Notes: generated from the letters alone by a model not told the origin. A DNA stretch of 64,000 nt from Allolobophora icterica (GCA_963556255.1 OY744607.1:55407764-55471763), one strand, 5' to 3'; shown: positions 12,751-24,425, counted from the first letter of the stretch. Numbers and translations are program-made.

Positions 12751-13237
12751 AACCTAAGCAAATATTGCATGGCCCATAATACTGATACAAATAATAACGA
12801 CAATCTATAACACTGCTTAGACACTGTAACCTAAGCAAATATTGCATGGTCCATAATAGTAATACATGAAAATACTAAGTTGAAAATAAACGTTCGAAGG
12901 CCTTCGCAACATAGCCAATAATGACCAATAGCAATGTTTAATCTAAAATGTTCAGTCCTTGGATGTTGCAGGACAAAGCATTTTGCTGGCCTGAGTCAGT
13001 ACTGTCAGTGGAACAGAAACATCCATTTCACTGGGGGGAGACTTTCCCTCTGGCACAAATTGGAAGCAGTCTGCTTCCTCCCCTCCCCCCACGTAGAAGG
13101 CCCTGCACAGAACTGTGAGCAAAGACTCTGTAACTTATAGGGAGTGTGATAAAACTTGAAAAGAAATACTCCACCTGTTTTTCACTGGGCTCAACTTGCG
13201 CCTGCCCTGAATAGGGATAGAAGCCCCTGACCACAGA

Positions 13238-13705
13238 CAAGGACACAATACTGATGCTGTACAAATCGCTAGTTAGGCCACAGTTGGAATACTGTGTCCA
13301 CAGTTGGAATACTGTGTCCTGAAACAGGACATGGAAAAACTGTAGAAAGTGCAACGAAGAGCTACAAAAATGATTTGGGGCTACAAGCATTTGAGCTACG
13401 AAGAAAGGTTGAAGAGATGTGGACTAACAACACTGGAGAGAAGCAGGAGCGGGGGAGATCTTATCGAAGCTTATAACGTTATCACTGGAAAGGAAGCATT
13501 ATAGTGGGGGAGGTTTTTTGAATTAACACCAAACAAGGCAACTCGGGGACACAGGTATAAATTATTTAAGAAGCCGAAAGGAACATTAGGACAGAAATTC
13601 TTCAGTGCAAGAGTTGTAGACTTATGGAATGGTTTGGATGATAGTACTGTCTCAGCGGACAATATCACAGATTTTAAGAAGAAGCTACGAAAATAGGGCT
13701 ATTAA
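13238..13705 (+). mobile_element. LINE C-terminus, downstream half of the split copy
   Basis: Reads MLYKSLVRPQLEYC, YEERLKRCGLTTLERS, then KFFSARVVDLWNGLD and FKKKLRK: the standard C-terminus of CR1-like LINEs. A 17-bp internal duplication (CACAGTTGGAATACTGT) breaks the frame. Confidence 0.78.
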
Positions 13706-13709
13706 GCGT

Positions 13710-14250
13710 TTGAGGTTAATTTGCAGTGGTTCTAACACAGACTGAACCACCTAAAACCCTTGCTATGCTAAGTTCTGTTAATGCCATTAGCCTATTTTTA
13801 AAATTGATGCTCTGGAATCATATAGTACTAACTGTACTACAGGGTAAAGCAGTGGTGCACAATGTCCGGCCTGCAGGCCAAATCCGGCCTGCAAGGAGTC
13901 GTCATGTGGCCAGCGATGTCCAACAGGAAAAGCGATTATTTAGACTGACATTAAGGCTACAATGACTTGCGCACCGTGGTCATTTGAAAAACTATCAGTA
14001 TCGTAGTAATATAGAAGTACTATGAGTCCATTCCTTTATAACTCTTTATGTTTATATGTGTTTTACTGCACACGTCATCTTAATAAAATTCGACATGCAT
14101 TCATCTGAACTAAGCTGAGTCGTCACACTTTGTTTGGCCCCCAAAGTAAGGAGTGTAATGTATGGGCCGGGGCGGCCTATGCATTACACTCCTGCAAACC
14201 CCTTAGTTGATCAACTCGGTTGCTTGTTGGCTTGCTTAAGGACAATAAAC
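13710..14250. other. No gene recognised
   Basis: AT-rich sequence. A GGCCTGCAGGCC patch at 13867-13900 resembles a transposon end, but no partner end was found. Confidence 0.4.
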
Positions 14251-14255
14251 ATCCC

Positions 14256-14355
14256 TCAAACAAAATCCTGGCTATGGCCTTGCTCAGCATCAGCAATTAA
14301 TGCCTGGTCATTAGATAGCGGTACTTCAAAATGCATAATAATAATAATAATACTA
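14256..14355 (+). mobile_element. SINE family 1 fragment
   Basis: The 3' part of the tRNA-SINE: a CTGGTCATTAGATAGCGG block followed by AATGCATAATAATAA. Head and core are missing. Confidence 0.5.
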
Positions 14356-14424
14356 ATGCTCAATTAAAAAATATATATATTAGAGTTGACAAAGCAATTT
14401 ACTGCAAATTCTACTTACTTAACA

Positions 14425-14588
14425 AAGCCCAAGGTATTGTATTCGTATTGTTTCCAGGATATGCCACACTGAAGACGTAGTAAGTGGCAAAGAGAACACA
14501 AATCGCAGCCACGGTCGCATAGCTACACGTTACTGATTTTGATGGCAACATGGAATTGCAGATCGAGCTCCGTTGAACTTCATTTTCT
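14425..14588 (-). CDS. Putative orphan exon with a membrane segment
   Basis: An open stretch of about 54 codons lies between a good acceptor (TTGCATTTTCAG, ending at 14589) and a consensus donor GTAAGTAG. It encodes a hydrophobic run TVAAICVLFATYYVFSVAY followed by GNNTNTIPWALL, which includes an N-N-T glycosylation sequon. The composition is unlike the surrounding repeats. I do not recognise the family and found no convincing partner exon; it could be part of a single-pass membrane protein gene whose other exons lie beyond long introns. Confidence 0.35.
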
Positions 14589-14805
14589 GAAAATGCAACA
14601 CAGACTGTCACTGACAGTACATTCGAAAACACATAAACATTTAATGACTAAATGACATAGATCTACGAGAAAAACCGGGCACGAGTAAAATGCAAATAAA
14701 AGTTAGTTGGTAATTAGATGTGACTAAATTATACCTTAAACTAACTTTTGCATATTTAGTAGAAAACAATCCGTATTCTCTTAACAGCAAAATACACATA
14801 ACTCA

Positions 14806-14812
<7 letters not shown>

Positions 14813-14843
<31 letters not shown>

Positions 14844-14865
14844 CGAAGACGACGACGATGATAAA
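14813..14865. repeat. (GAT)n microsatellite
   Basis: Runs of GAT with some GAC units near the end. Confidence 0.95.
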
Positions 14866-14869
14866 TAAC

Positions 14870-15720
14870 AAAGACTGATTGTTAAATTCTGTTGTTACAA
14901 TCAGCATTTTACCAACCAAATAGCATGAGCAATCAGCTTTTACCCGTCGCCAATCAGCAATCAGCAAATCAGCATTTTACCCATAGCCAGAAGTGTGACC
15001 GCTGGTTCTATGCGAATGATGCAAGCATGTGCGAGCTTTCAAGTAAATTGGCCCTGTAAGTTTAATATTAAAAAGCAATTTCTCTATCAAAGTCATGTCT
15101 TCAGTAAACAACAACTTGCAATGTGTGATGTGAATTTCCAATTATGATTACTTACTTGATTTGTGAGAATTTCGCATAATTCCGTGATCGGTACATTTTC
15201 GCACATTTTTATTTAGAGACACCAGACAAAGCATGAAATTAATTAGGTCATAGTTAGTAAGTAAGTACGTATATTGTTTATAAAACCGGTTGCTGAAGAG
15301 TCGTACTCCGTAAAACATATACAGAATCAGGAAGAAAACAGCATTCTTCCTATTAATGTTTTCCTCATGTTATTGTCTACAAGGTTCAGGATCCTGTCTT
15401 GAGAACGTGGTTAGAGAGAATAAGGAGTGGATTTTCTAGGTGGTAGGCCTAGCAGCTTGTTTAAAACATAGCCTGTGTTTTTCAGAACTGCTGAGAAGAG
15501 ACCATTATTAGACTGCCGGCAAAGCTGGTCAAAGGTGAGACTGTCACCAGGGAGGTACCCCAGTCGGATCAACCTGCCTATGATGGATTGAAGCGTATTT
15601 TTTTCATCATGATGTCGAGCAAAACCCCATCATGCAGGGCTCGCGCGTTACCGTGGTGGCGCTAACCACGTCGAATAGCAGTAGTGACAGAATTTGTAGT
15701 GACATAATTCCTTGGTCATA
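14870..15720. other. No gene recognised
   Basis: A short repeat of AATCAGC words occurs at 14890-14980. Otherwise I see neither coding nor transposon signal. Confidence 0.5.
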
Positions 15721-15754
15721 GCATTTGATGTCCAACCAATGGCCATGAAGTACG

Positions 15755-15930
15755 TTGCAAAACGTATTTATTTACCAGGGCCTAGGCCCTGTCTATCAGA
15801 GCTCTTGTATAGTGCCCTTTCAGTAACTCACAGAGGCGCTCCGGCACAGCTACCTAGGAATCACCCAAGAAGTCGTTCTGTATGTAATGTACGTGAGCGT
15901 GTCAGGTGCTATTACAGGCTATGTACTTAA
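15755..15930 (-). mobile_element. LINE 3' tail remnant
   Basis: GAGGCGCTCC and a degenerate GCACTATACAAGAGC lie in the order seen at LINE 3' ends of this window (for example 4265, 10690). No coding part is recognisable. Confidence 0.35.
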
Positions 15931-16137
15931 TAACATATTTTATTTGCAGCTGCACGACACAAACAATTCAAGAACTGACAACCACGAAACGTTCTAATAT
16001 AGGCCTAATTGAAAAGTAGCGAATTGGTTAAAAGTCCTTCTGGAATCGTGTGGAAAGCAAATAATGAATGAAACAACTACTGTCAATTAGGCCTAGTTTT
16101 TGCTAGTGTTCATTTTTTTTATTAAAAAAAGCTTAAA

Positions 16138-16210
16138 CAGGGATTTGAACCTGCGAAGTTAGTACTTTGGTTTATAAATTTTGCCACCTTCTCTACGAGA
16201 TGAGCTAAAT
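16138..16210 (-). other. tRNA-like sequence
   Basis: On the minus strand a box-A-like TTAGCTCATCTCGTAGAGA is followed about 40 bp later by the box-B-like GGTTCAAATCC. The acceptor stem does not pair well, so this is probably a tRNA-derived relic. Confidence 0.4.
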
Positions 16211-16595
16211 AAGACAAGCTGTTACAGGTTCTTAAAACGTGTATTAAAACCTTTCCTAAATGCTAGATTTTCCTTAGAGGCATGTATCTCACTGTGTCTG
16301 CTTAATTGTCCGACTGCATAACTATTTGTAAAATTTTTCTGAATAATATGTCCAGTGACCGTCCATTGTGGTTCAAGTAGGGCCTACCTGACTCGTTCCA
16401 TTTATTACGACCATTCGCAGATTAGGCCTAATGCGGCAGTTCAGAAAGCTACGAACTTGTTAGGCCTACTTTTCCGCGTATATTTTCAGTCGTAACCAAA
16501 CTTGAATAGCGTAAGTTAAGAGTATGTCCGGAAAGAAAGCTATAATTTAAACACTTAATGTCTAAGTGTTTGTTACTCTTTTGTTTAAAAAATTA

Positions 16596-17700
16596 TCTCT
16601 TTTAATAGATAATTTTTATAGTTCAGTAGTTAACGGTGCGGCGTGGCCGATGGAGTAGCGGTGTATCTTCAAATGCAAGAGGTAGCGGGTTCAAAACCCG
16701 CAAAGGTTAAATTTGTTTAAAATTCATACAATTTTCTTAAACCAGTTTTCTTCAAACGCAATATTGTAAATAACATATTTTTTGTAATTGTCACAATACT
16801 GTGCTTTGTTTATCACTGCTCATCGAAGGTTAGGGCCTAGGCCTATAGGCCCTAACATTAAAACTGGGCTGGCATCTTAAGCAGGTGAGCTAACTGTATT
16901 TATACTGGCACATTTCAAAGCATTGGAAATCCTACATATAATGATAATTTTTGCTTAATATAGGCTACTAGTTTAAATTGAATATTTATTTTGGAATAGT
17001 TTTCTTTCGGTTAGAATTATTCTCTTCTCGCTTTTAATAGATAATTTGTATGGTTCAATATTTGATGGTGCGGCGTGGCCGATTGAGTAGCGGTGTATCT
17101 TCGAATGCAAGAGGTGGCGGGTTCAAACCCGCAAAGGTTCATTTTTTTAAATTCATACAATTTTCTTAAACCAATGTTCTTCAAACTCAATATTGTAAAG
17201 AACATATTTTTTGTAATTGTCACAAGACTTTTTTTTATCAATGCTCATCGAAGGTTAGAGCCTAACATTAAAACTGGGCTGGCATCTTAACCAGGTGAGC
17301 TAACTGTATTTATACTCGCGCATTTCAAAGCATAGAAAATCCTACATGTAATAATCAATTTTTGCTTAATATAGGCTACTAATTTAAATTGAATATTTAT
17401 TTTGGAATAGTTTTCTTTCATTTAGAATTATTCTCTTTCCTCTTTTAATAGATAATTTGTATGGTTCAATATTTGCTGGTGCGGCGTGGCCGATTGAGTA
17501 GCGGTGTATCTTCGAATGCAAGAGGTGGCGGGTTCAAACCCGCAAAGGTTCATTTTTTAAAAATTCATACAATTTTCTTAAACCAATGTTCTTCAAACGC
17601 AATATTGTAAATAACATATTTTTTTATAATTGTCACAAGACTGCTTTGTTTATCACTGGTCATCGAAGGTTAGGGCCTATAACATTAAATTTTACAATGA
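16596..17700 (+). repeat. Threefold tandem array of a ~420-bp unit with a tRNA-like core
   Basis: Each unit starts near TCTTTTAATAGATAATTT (16596, 17030, 17441) and carries GCGGCGTGGCCGAT...GGGTTCAAACCCGC at about 16635, 17067 and 17478. The box B and T-arm hairpin are excellent and TCTT/AAGA could form an anticodon stem, but the acceptor arms do not pair. Periods are 432 and 411 bp. Spacers also carry a TTAGCTCACCTG box-A-like remnant on the opposite strand. Confidence 0.75.
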
Positions 17701-17879
17701 ATTGTTTAGTAAATCATTTTAATGATTAACATAAATTAATTTTTGTTAATAAATTGGTAATTCGTTGATTAATTATTCACAACATTATAGGCCTAATTTA
17801 CTTAAGTTTACACTTACTTGTTTACATAATCAACTATTAATTCATAATTTTGCAATGGTAGTCCTATATAGCTTTCAAT

Positions 17880-18030
17880 AACTATACCACCCTATAACAG
17901 AAGGTGTTTTTTTCCACCTTGCTGTACCCAGTTTACACCTTGGAGAAATTAGGGTGGAAAATTTTTGACATTCCACCCTATTCCACCCTAATTACACCCT
18001 TATTCCACCATTTCAGCTAACAGTGTATAG
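17880..18030. repeat. Short element related to the 82-bp minisatellite element
   Basis: CCACCCTA and TTACACC words recur. The right end, read in reverse, is TACACTGTTAGCTGAAATGG, matching the left end of the element at 1230. Confidence 0.5.
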
Positions 18031-18054
18031 CAATAATCAAATGCAGTTGTAGGC

Positions 18055-18297
18055 CTATTGAATCGTACGGCGGAGCTGTAATGTAATTAACCACAGCCAT
18101 TCGTTTTTGTTCTCAGTAGGCTGCAAACAGCAGTTAACAATAAACACAATAAACAGTAATGTTGGGATACAGGTATAACAGCTCTGGATCGTGGTGCTCC
18201 AGAAGCTATTACTCTTCTCTATAACAGTCTTTGGTTGCTGTCTACGACATCTATCAGACTTTGGTTCTGTCTGTATAGTTTCTTTATTGTCATTCAT
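18055..18297 (-). CDS. Possible small membrane-protein ORF (weak)
   Basis: 80-codon ORF with a charged N-terminal part of ~30 residues and a hydrophobic stretch (YTCIPTLLFIVFIVNCC), i.e. type II membrane topology. Nothing is recognisable by family, and neither splice signals nor conserved neighbours support it. It could be chance. Confidence 0.12.
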   Translation of the reverse strand: MNDNKETIQTEPKSDRCRRQQPKTVIEKSNSFWSTTIQSCYTCIPTLLFIVFIVNCCLQPTENKNEWLWLITLQLRRTIQ

Positions 18298-18299
18298 TA

Positions 18300-19215
18300 C
18301 GAATGTCTCTTCACGAATACAGAGTTCAATTACACACGATTGTTCAGCTATACAGATGATAATGCGACGGCTATCAGAACTTCTATTCTACACTTCCTAA
18401 GATGAACGCCTATAGTGTCTACGTGGAATTAGACATGTTTCTTCAACGTCTGTCTGCGTCCATTTTCACCCAGCATGTTCTGCCTCTTCGTGAGCGTCTC
18501 ACCTCGAGGACCGCCCGATCTCCACTGTCCCTTCTCTCGCCAGCTATCTCTCTCTTCTGTCTCCGGCCGCGGCTATCTCTCCTCCTCCTCCTCCTCCTCC
18601 AGTCTAGGCTAGGCTATCAGTGCTAGCTCAACCTACTAGGCAATCTATCCCAAGCGCTGGTATAGATTTTCATCTCCTTAAAAGTTATATCTGGCGAACA
18701 CCTCTAGCTAGGATTAGGCTACCTGTGCTGTGGCCATTGGTCGGTATACTGGCTTTCCATCTGCACCGCTTTACCTAGCAAGCAGCGTCTACATTCAGCC
18801 TCTAGCTGCTGACTAAACTTAGAACATGTCCGTCTTAAATGCTTGGCTACCCTCTTCCATGTGTCTCCGTACGTCTCTGTATCTGTCTAAGTGAATGCGT
18901 GTGTCTGTGTGTTCCTGCTGTCCTCTGTCAGTATGTCTCTACACTTCCTTGTCTGCCTTTATCCCTGTTTGCTAGTTCTGAAGGCTACTTCCAGACTGTG
19001 GGTCAATCGGTCACTTGGCTGATATACTTTCTGCAATGCATTGGTCTGCATTAAGCCCAATATATCTAACTAGTTTGCATTACTTATATAGCAGCAATCT
19101 AGCTCTCTGATACAGGTATACAACAGGAAGTCCCAGAAGGAACCAAGGTCCCGCTTATTAGGGTCGCCCATGTACTATGAGGTAAATGTATAATGACAAA
19201 TGTGCGTACGCACAA
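18300..19215. other. No gene recognised
   Basis: Pyrimidine-rich stretches, including (CTC)n at 18575-18600. Open frames here look like low-complexity artefacts. Confidence 0.5.
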
Positions 19216-19224
19216 CATGTATTG

Positions 19225-19560
19225 TATCTATTTTATTGTATCTAGAAATTTATAAAGCGCCTCTCGCAGAATAACTATTCAGAGGCGCTCTCAGCACAGA
19301 AACCCCGGGGAAACAGAAATACCTTTAGGGAACGCAAGACCAATGAGGAAAAGTCAGTCTGTAGTTTGGCCCTGAGCAGAGGGAGAAGGTCATTCCAGAT
19401 CGTGGGACCCACTACATCAAACGCCCGATGCTGGGCCAAGGCAGTTTTAGCCCAGGGAACAAAAAGATCAAGCAGATTCACAAAGCGCAATGAGCGAGAA
19501 GAAGATGCAGATAGCGGCTTTCGCAGATATAGTTCGAGATATATTTCGTGGCAATATGTG
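19225..19560 (-). mobile_element. LINE 3' end
   Basis: The minus strand gives RSLRFVNLLDLFVPWAKTAL then AFDVVGPTIWNDLLPLLRAK, the C-terminal polymerase block. It is followed by AGAGGCGCTTTATAAATTTC and a TACAATA tail. Confidence 0.78.
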
Positions 19561-19759
19561 TGTACTGTATGTATGTAATGTATAAATGTATGCATGTATA
19601 AATGTATTTATGTGTGTGTATGTATTGTGCACGCAATTCTAAGCTAATCTACTTCGTTATCAGAATGCCAGAGTGACGTCAGTCAATGGTCAGTTCGAGC
19701 GAAATTGCAAAGACCATCTTATCCAATGGAAAAAACCAGATCGAGACAACATATAGGCC

Positions 19760-19879
<120 letters not shown>

Positions 19880-19919
19880 GAATATATGAGGAATAGTATA
19901 TATATATATATATTAGAGA

Positions 19920-20815
19920 AACCAGAAGCCAGCATACAGTGAATACACAAGTTCACAGAGATTCGGTGTTAAATCAGACCTGAAAAAAGACATCAAACAA
20001 TCGACAGAACAAACTGAGTTGAACAGCGAAATCCTAGGCTTTGGACCATTGACCGAGTGAAGCCCGAGGGACGAACACTGTTCGTTCGTAGAGGACATCA
20101 AGAGTTACGGTTTCCATTGATCGAACGCAATATCTATTTGTATTTATAGTGAGAATGGAACAGAGTTAGTTCGGTTGGTTAAGATTGAGTACCTTGCGAA
20201 ATGTAACGCAGATTTTGAAATGGATTCCTTGCTCCATTGGCGGCCAGTGAAATGAAAGCAATATGGCCGTAATATGCTGATATTGTTAATCTTGCGTATA
20301 TATGCATGCGCTCCTGAGGAAGCTGGTGCACTGAGCTTAGCTTAAGAGTAACGCTTCGTAAATTAGGAGCTTATACATATAATATGGTTGGTTCGTTCAT
20401 ATAAGTAACAACAAGACTTCCAAAACTGTTCATTAAAATGCGTTTTCTTATTGACAACTATATACAATTGGAGCGATACAGTCGATACTCACACTTCCAA
20501 CATGGCCACCGAACAAAACAGTCGAACATTAAGCAAACAGCCAGACTCAGGAAAATACGTCGGCTTAACTATTTAACTAATACAAGCGTCATCCACATTA
20601 AGGGAGACTATAAATGAGACCAGGAATGTGGACAAAAACGGGACCACAAAGAGTAGGCCTACACAAAGAACGTTCCCTACAGAAAATCCGGTCTGAAGTT
20701 TCTACGTACAGAAGGGCTTCTCTTTTTGTACCCTCGGAAGTTCGGAACATGCCTTCTCATCGATTAAAGTTAAACGGTGAGTGTTAATTGTTCAATAGGT
20801 ATACAGTGTGAGATA
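19920..20815. other. No gene recognised
   Basis: Mixed-composition spacer with no coding, RNA or repeat signal that I can name. Confidence 0.5.
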
Positions 20816-20820
20816 TATGC

Positions 20821-21103
<283 letters not shown>

Positions 21104-21404
21104 ATAAATGTGTTTGTGCGCGTTTGTGTGTGTTACAAGGCGCCCTGTAGCATTGATCTGGATGTTTTGCTTTGGACGGCAGATATCGTCTCCATTGGCA
21201 CCGGATAATTTATCTGATCTGCCTGCAGGCTCTCTTGGCGACGATTGCATAAAATAAGAGGCGGCGTCAATCAATGGTCGCTTTCCACACATGTATGATA
21301 GCAATTCGCTATTTAGAGATAGTTAGTCTTCCATTATAGTTTTGCGTAATATTGACACCATCGGTCTTCCATCAAAGTGGCGTGGTTCCTAGCTAATCAC
21401 GGAA

Positions 21405-21700
21405 CAGTAAACATGTATTTGCACGCCTCTGTAGAAACGTTTCGGATGTTTCGTCCATTGAGGTAATGGTCACACATCTGTTACTCACCTCTATAGAAGC
21501 TTGATCTGTAAAGGTAACACATTTGTTACCCTCTGTAGAAGCTTGGTCTTTCAAAGGGTAACACCCTTGCTTACACGTCTCTATTGAAAGTTTGAAACCC
21601 TCCAGAAGCCTGAGCTATAGAGTCAAAGATAGCACTTGTTTAAACCCCTCTAAAGTAACTTCAGCAGAAGGTGAAGGCAACACACTTGTTCGCTCGCTTC
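21405..21700. repeat. Degenerate tandem repeat, family shared with REXO1 intron 11
   Basis: Units with GGTAACACATTTGTTAC and CTCTATAGAAGCTTGATCTG recur about every 60 bp, becoming more divergent rightward. The same consensus appears at 37264-37560. Confidence 0.6.
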
Positions 21701-22069
21701 CTTATTCATCTCCAAAGGTCGCTTCAATCCCTCTCCAAAGCTGTACACGTCTCAGCCAATCCCGATTCAGGCACGAGACCAATTATAGGCAAAGTTAGCT
21801 ACATTGGTAAGAGCGTATACGTAGACTGCGTCCCATATTCCTCTGTGAAAGAGAACCTGTGGATCGCGGTTCGCTTCCCGAAGGTGGCTTATATAAGAGA
21901 TTTAGTTCACGGGCTAGTACGGTCCGTACACTGGGGCCTTAAATGGCGGGGCGCACATTGAAAGAGGCAGCGGTGGCGAAGAATCTATAACCCGATCAAC
22001 TCATTGAAAAATAAACAGGGAGGTCGAGGCCATAGATCATAGGTCATCGCTATAGAAAATCGCGTACAT

Positions 22070-22330
22070 TTACATTTACATGTAGGTAACTCCGCCACTA
22101 CCCGCACTCTGGTTAGGTAAATGTATAAATTTTTATATAGCGACCACGTGGTCTCCACCCTGCCAATTTCTCAATGAATAATGCCAGTCCCAAGCCTGGA
22201 TAAAGGAGGAGGGTGACGCTAATCATCTTTGTTATGACACAGCGTCGTAAAACAGTAATTAGCCAACCCATTAGAAGATTTTTACCGTAGATCCGAAATT
22301 TCGTCCCAGATTGATGACCTGTCTAGCAGA
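22070..22330 (-). repeat. Dispersed repeat (copies at 36240-36500)
   Basis: The minus strand contains ACAAAGATGATTAGCGTCA and CCTCCTTTATCCAGGCTTGG, which recur twice in tandem in REXO1 intron 12. No tRNA head or coding sequence was recognised. Confidence 0.5.
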
Positions 22331-22495
22331 CGCCAGCAGTTGGCGTCTTGCAGGGTTCCAGCGTCTGCATGGAACCAGCGCATGGCAGGGTACCAGCGTC
22401 TCTTGGGATCAGCGTTGCCGTCTTAAGGGAGGATTTTTAAACGGACAGCAGAGAAACATAAATCTCCGGATGTTCTGAGTAACAGATTTTCGTGA

Positions 22496-22712
22496 AGGAT
22501 GAACATCGATCACCCTTCCTCTGTGGTAAAGGGTAAACATCGATCACCCTTCCTCTGTGGTAAAGAGTAAACATCGATCACCCTTCCTCTGTGGTAAAGG
22601 GTAAACATCGATCACCCTTCCTCTGTGGTAAAGAGTAAACATCGATCACCCTTCCTCTGTGGTAAAGGGTAAACATCGATCACCCTTCCTCTGTGGTAAA
22701 GGGTAAACATCG
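22496..22712. repeat. 34-bp minisatellite, about six copies
   Basis: Near-perfect units containing CATCGATCACCCTTCCTCTG and TGGTAAAGGGTAAA, alternating GGG and GAG in the linker. Confidence 0.95.
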
Positions 22713-22835
22713 ACTACAACTACCACTGCTACTACTACTACTACAACAACTACTTCTACTGCTACTTCTACTACTGCTACTTCTACAACTACTACTGCTA
22801 CTACTACTACCACCGCCATCACTACTACTACTTCT
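22713..22835. repeat. (ACT)n / (CTA)n microsatellite
   Basis: Imperfect trinucleotide repeat directly continuing from the 34-bp minisatellite. Confidence 0.95.
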
Positions 22836-23159
22836 GCATTTAGCATTTTATTGTCATAGCTATTACTATTATTGTTATTAGTGTCATTGTTATTCTTATA
22901 ATTGGTGTAGACGTACCAGAGCGAGTATCTTGGTCAGGTAGAAGGCGATGGAGACTTGAACCGGGCGACTGATGTTCGTCAAAGGACGGGCGTTGCGATT
23001 GTAGTCTCTGAACAGATCAGTCATCAACCGACTTTCGTCGTTTATCACGGCTGCACAAGAAATGACAATACAATACGATACACTATAATACATGATTCGA
23101 TACAATACGATACATGTAATACAATACAATCTGTTCTAATACATGTAATACAATACAAT

Positions 23160-23870
23160 ACAATTTGAGCACTTGCAAAGCGCCGTTCAGAAGCGCTCCC
23201 AATGCGCAAGGCCTCGAGAAAAGGAAGAGGGGTTACCTATTACAATTTGAGAGCGAATATATACGAAGCAGAAGGTCTAGGCCTATTCTAGAGATAGGGA
23301 CCAATTGAGGAAAAAGACTGGGACTGCGCCATAGCTGTTCTGGTATGAGAAACTGAAAGATCCAACCTGTTCGACGAGCGAAGTGGACGATGCAAGGAGA
23401 CTGAAAGAGGCCGGCGTATTACATCAGTTAAATATTTCGGGGCGAGACCCCGCTGTGCCTTGGACACCAGAATGAGGATTTTGAATTTAATACGTGCAGA
23501 GAGAGGAAGCATAATCTCAACAGATCAGACACATACGCAGTTGCTCAAACATGAAGGATGAAAACACGAATGATGCAATTGGGTTGATGGAGATCCATGG
23601 ACGAATGCTTTCACATCATCCGCAAGGAGATGGCCAGCAGCTCTCGAGAGTGGAAAAAGAGAGGGAATGTCAGCCGTATATAGAATAAAGTGCAGAGGCC
23701 CAAGAACAGAGCCTTGACGGACACTCAGTTTAATGTGGATCCGTTTAGTTCTAGAATCACCTGATATGATCACGTGGGTTCGTTCAGACGAATATGATTG
23801 AAACCAACTGAGGCGTCCCAGGGCCATCAGACGCTCGGTCTCACCTTCTGTCTTTACAGCCATAGTTCGC
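23160..23870 (-). mobile_element. LINE reverse-transcriptase and 3' end
   Basis: Minus-strand frames give SVRQGSVLGPLHFILYTADI then LADDVKAFVHG (catalytic ADD box), followed by a gap and LAPKYLTDVIRRPLSVSLHR and MAQSQSFSSIGP. The tail is GCGCTTTGCAAGTGC plus a TATTGTATTG-like repeat. Internal deletion between 23520 and 23540. Confidence 0.82.
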
Positions 23871-24425
23871 GCATTTGTCTGCTCACGCTTGGACTACTGC
23901 ATCACGCTCCTCATGGGTCTCCCTAAGCAACGTCTCTCCCACTTCAATCTGTTCTAAATGCTTCTGCTAGGCTCATCGCTCGACTCCCCCACTTTGCCCA
24001 TATCTCTACTTACATGCTTGATGTCCTGCACTGGCTTCCTATTGCCGCGCGCATCCGTTATAAGATCCTCCTCCTTGTTTCTAAATCTCAGCAGGTATAC
24101 TGTCCCAAAATATCTCTCGAACTAACTGCGAAAGCCGCTATCTGCATCTTCTTCTCGCTCATTGCGCTCTGTAAATCGGCTTGATCTTTTTGTTCCCAGG
24201 GCTAAAGCCTAAAACTACCTTGGCCCAGCACCGGGCGTTTGCTGTAGTCCCATGATCTGGAATGACCTTCCCCCTCTGCTCAGGGCCAAACTAATGACTG
24301 GTTTTCCTCATCGGTCTCGCGTTCCCTGAAGGCATTTCTGTTTCTCCGGGGCTTCTGTGCTGAGAGCGCCTCTGCGAGAGGCGCTTTATAAATTTCTAGA
24401 TACAATTTACAATACAAATGTAATA
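23871..24425 (+). mobile_element. LINE C-terminus, opposite orientation
   Basis: Starts AIVRAFVCSRLDYCITLLMG, continues through the LQRV..LHWLPI-like region with frameshifts, and ends with AGAGGCGCTTTATAAATTTC and a TACAATA tail. It meets the minus-strand LINE head to head near 23870. Confidence 0.78.

Larger units (their letters stand above)
11751..13229. mobile_element. hAT-like non-autonomous element (1479 bp)
   Basis: Inverted ends CAGTGGCTTCTATCCC and (reversed) CAGGGGCTTCTATCCC are flanked by the exact 8-bp duplication ACCACAGA (11743-11750 and 13230-13237). The CAG...CTG ends and 8-bp duplication fit the hAT superfamily. It splits a LINE reading frame and contains two smaller hAT MITEs. 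No transposase was recognised. Confidence 0.8.

Noticed and set aside
13850..14145. A hAT element starting CAGTGGTGCAC
   Set aside because: No matching opposite end or 8-bp duplication was found.
16635..16710. Functional tRNA gene
   Set aside because: Box B is good but acceptor arms do not pair and the anticodon loop lacks U33; called tRNA-like only.
22646..22881. Val/Leu-repeat ORFs
   Set aside because: Frames of an (ACT)n microsatellite next to a 34-bp minisatellite.
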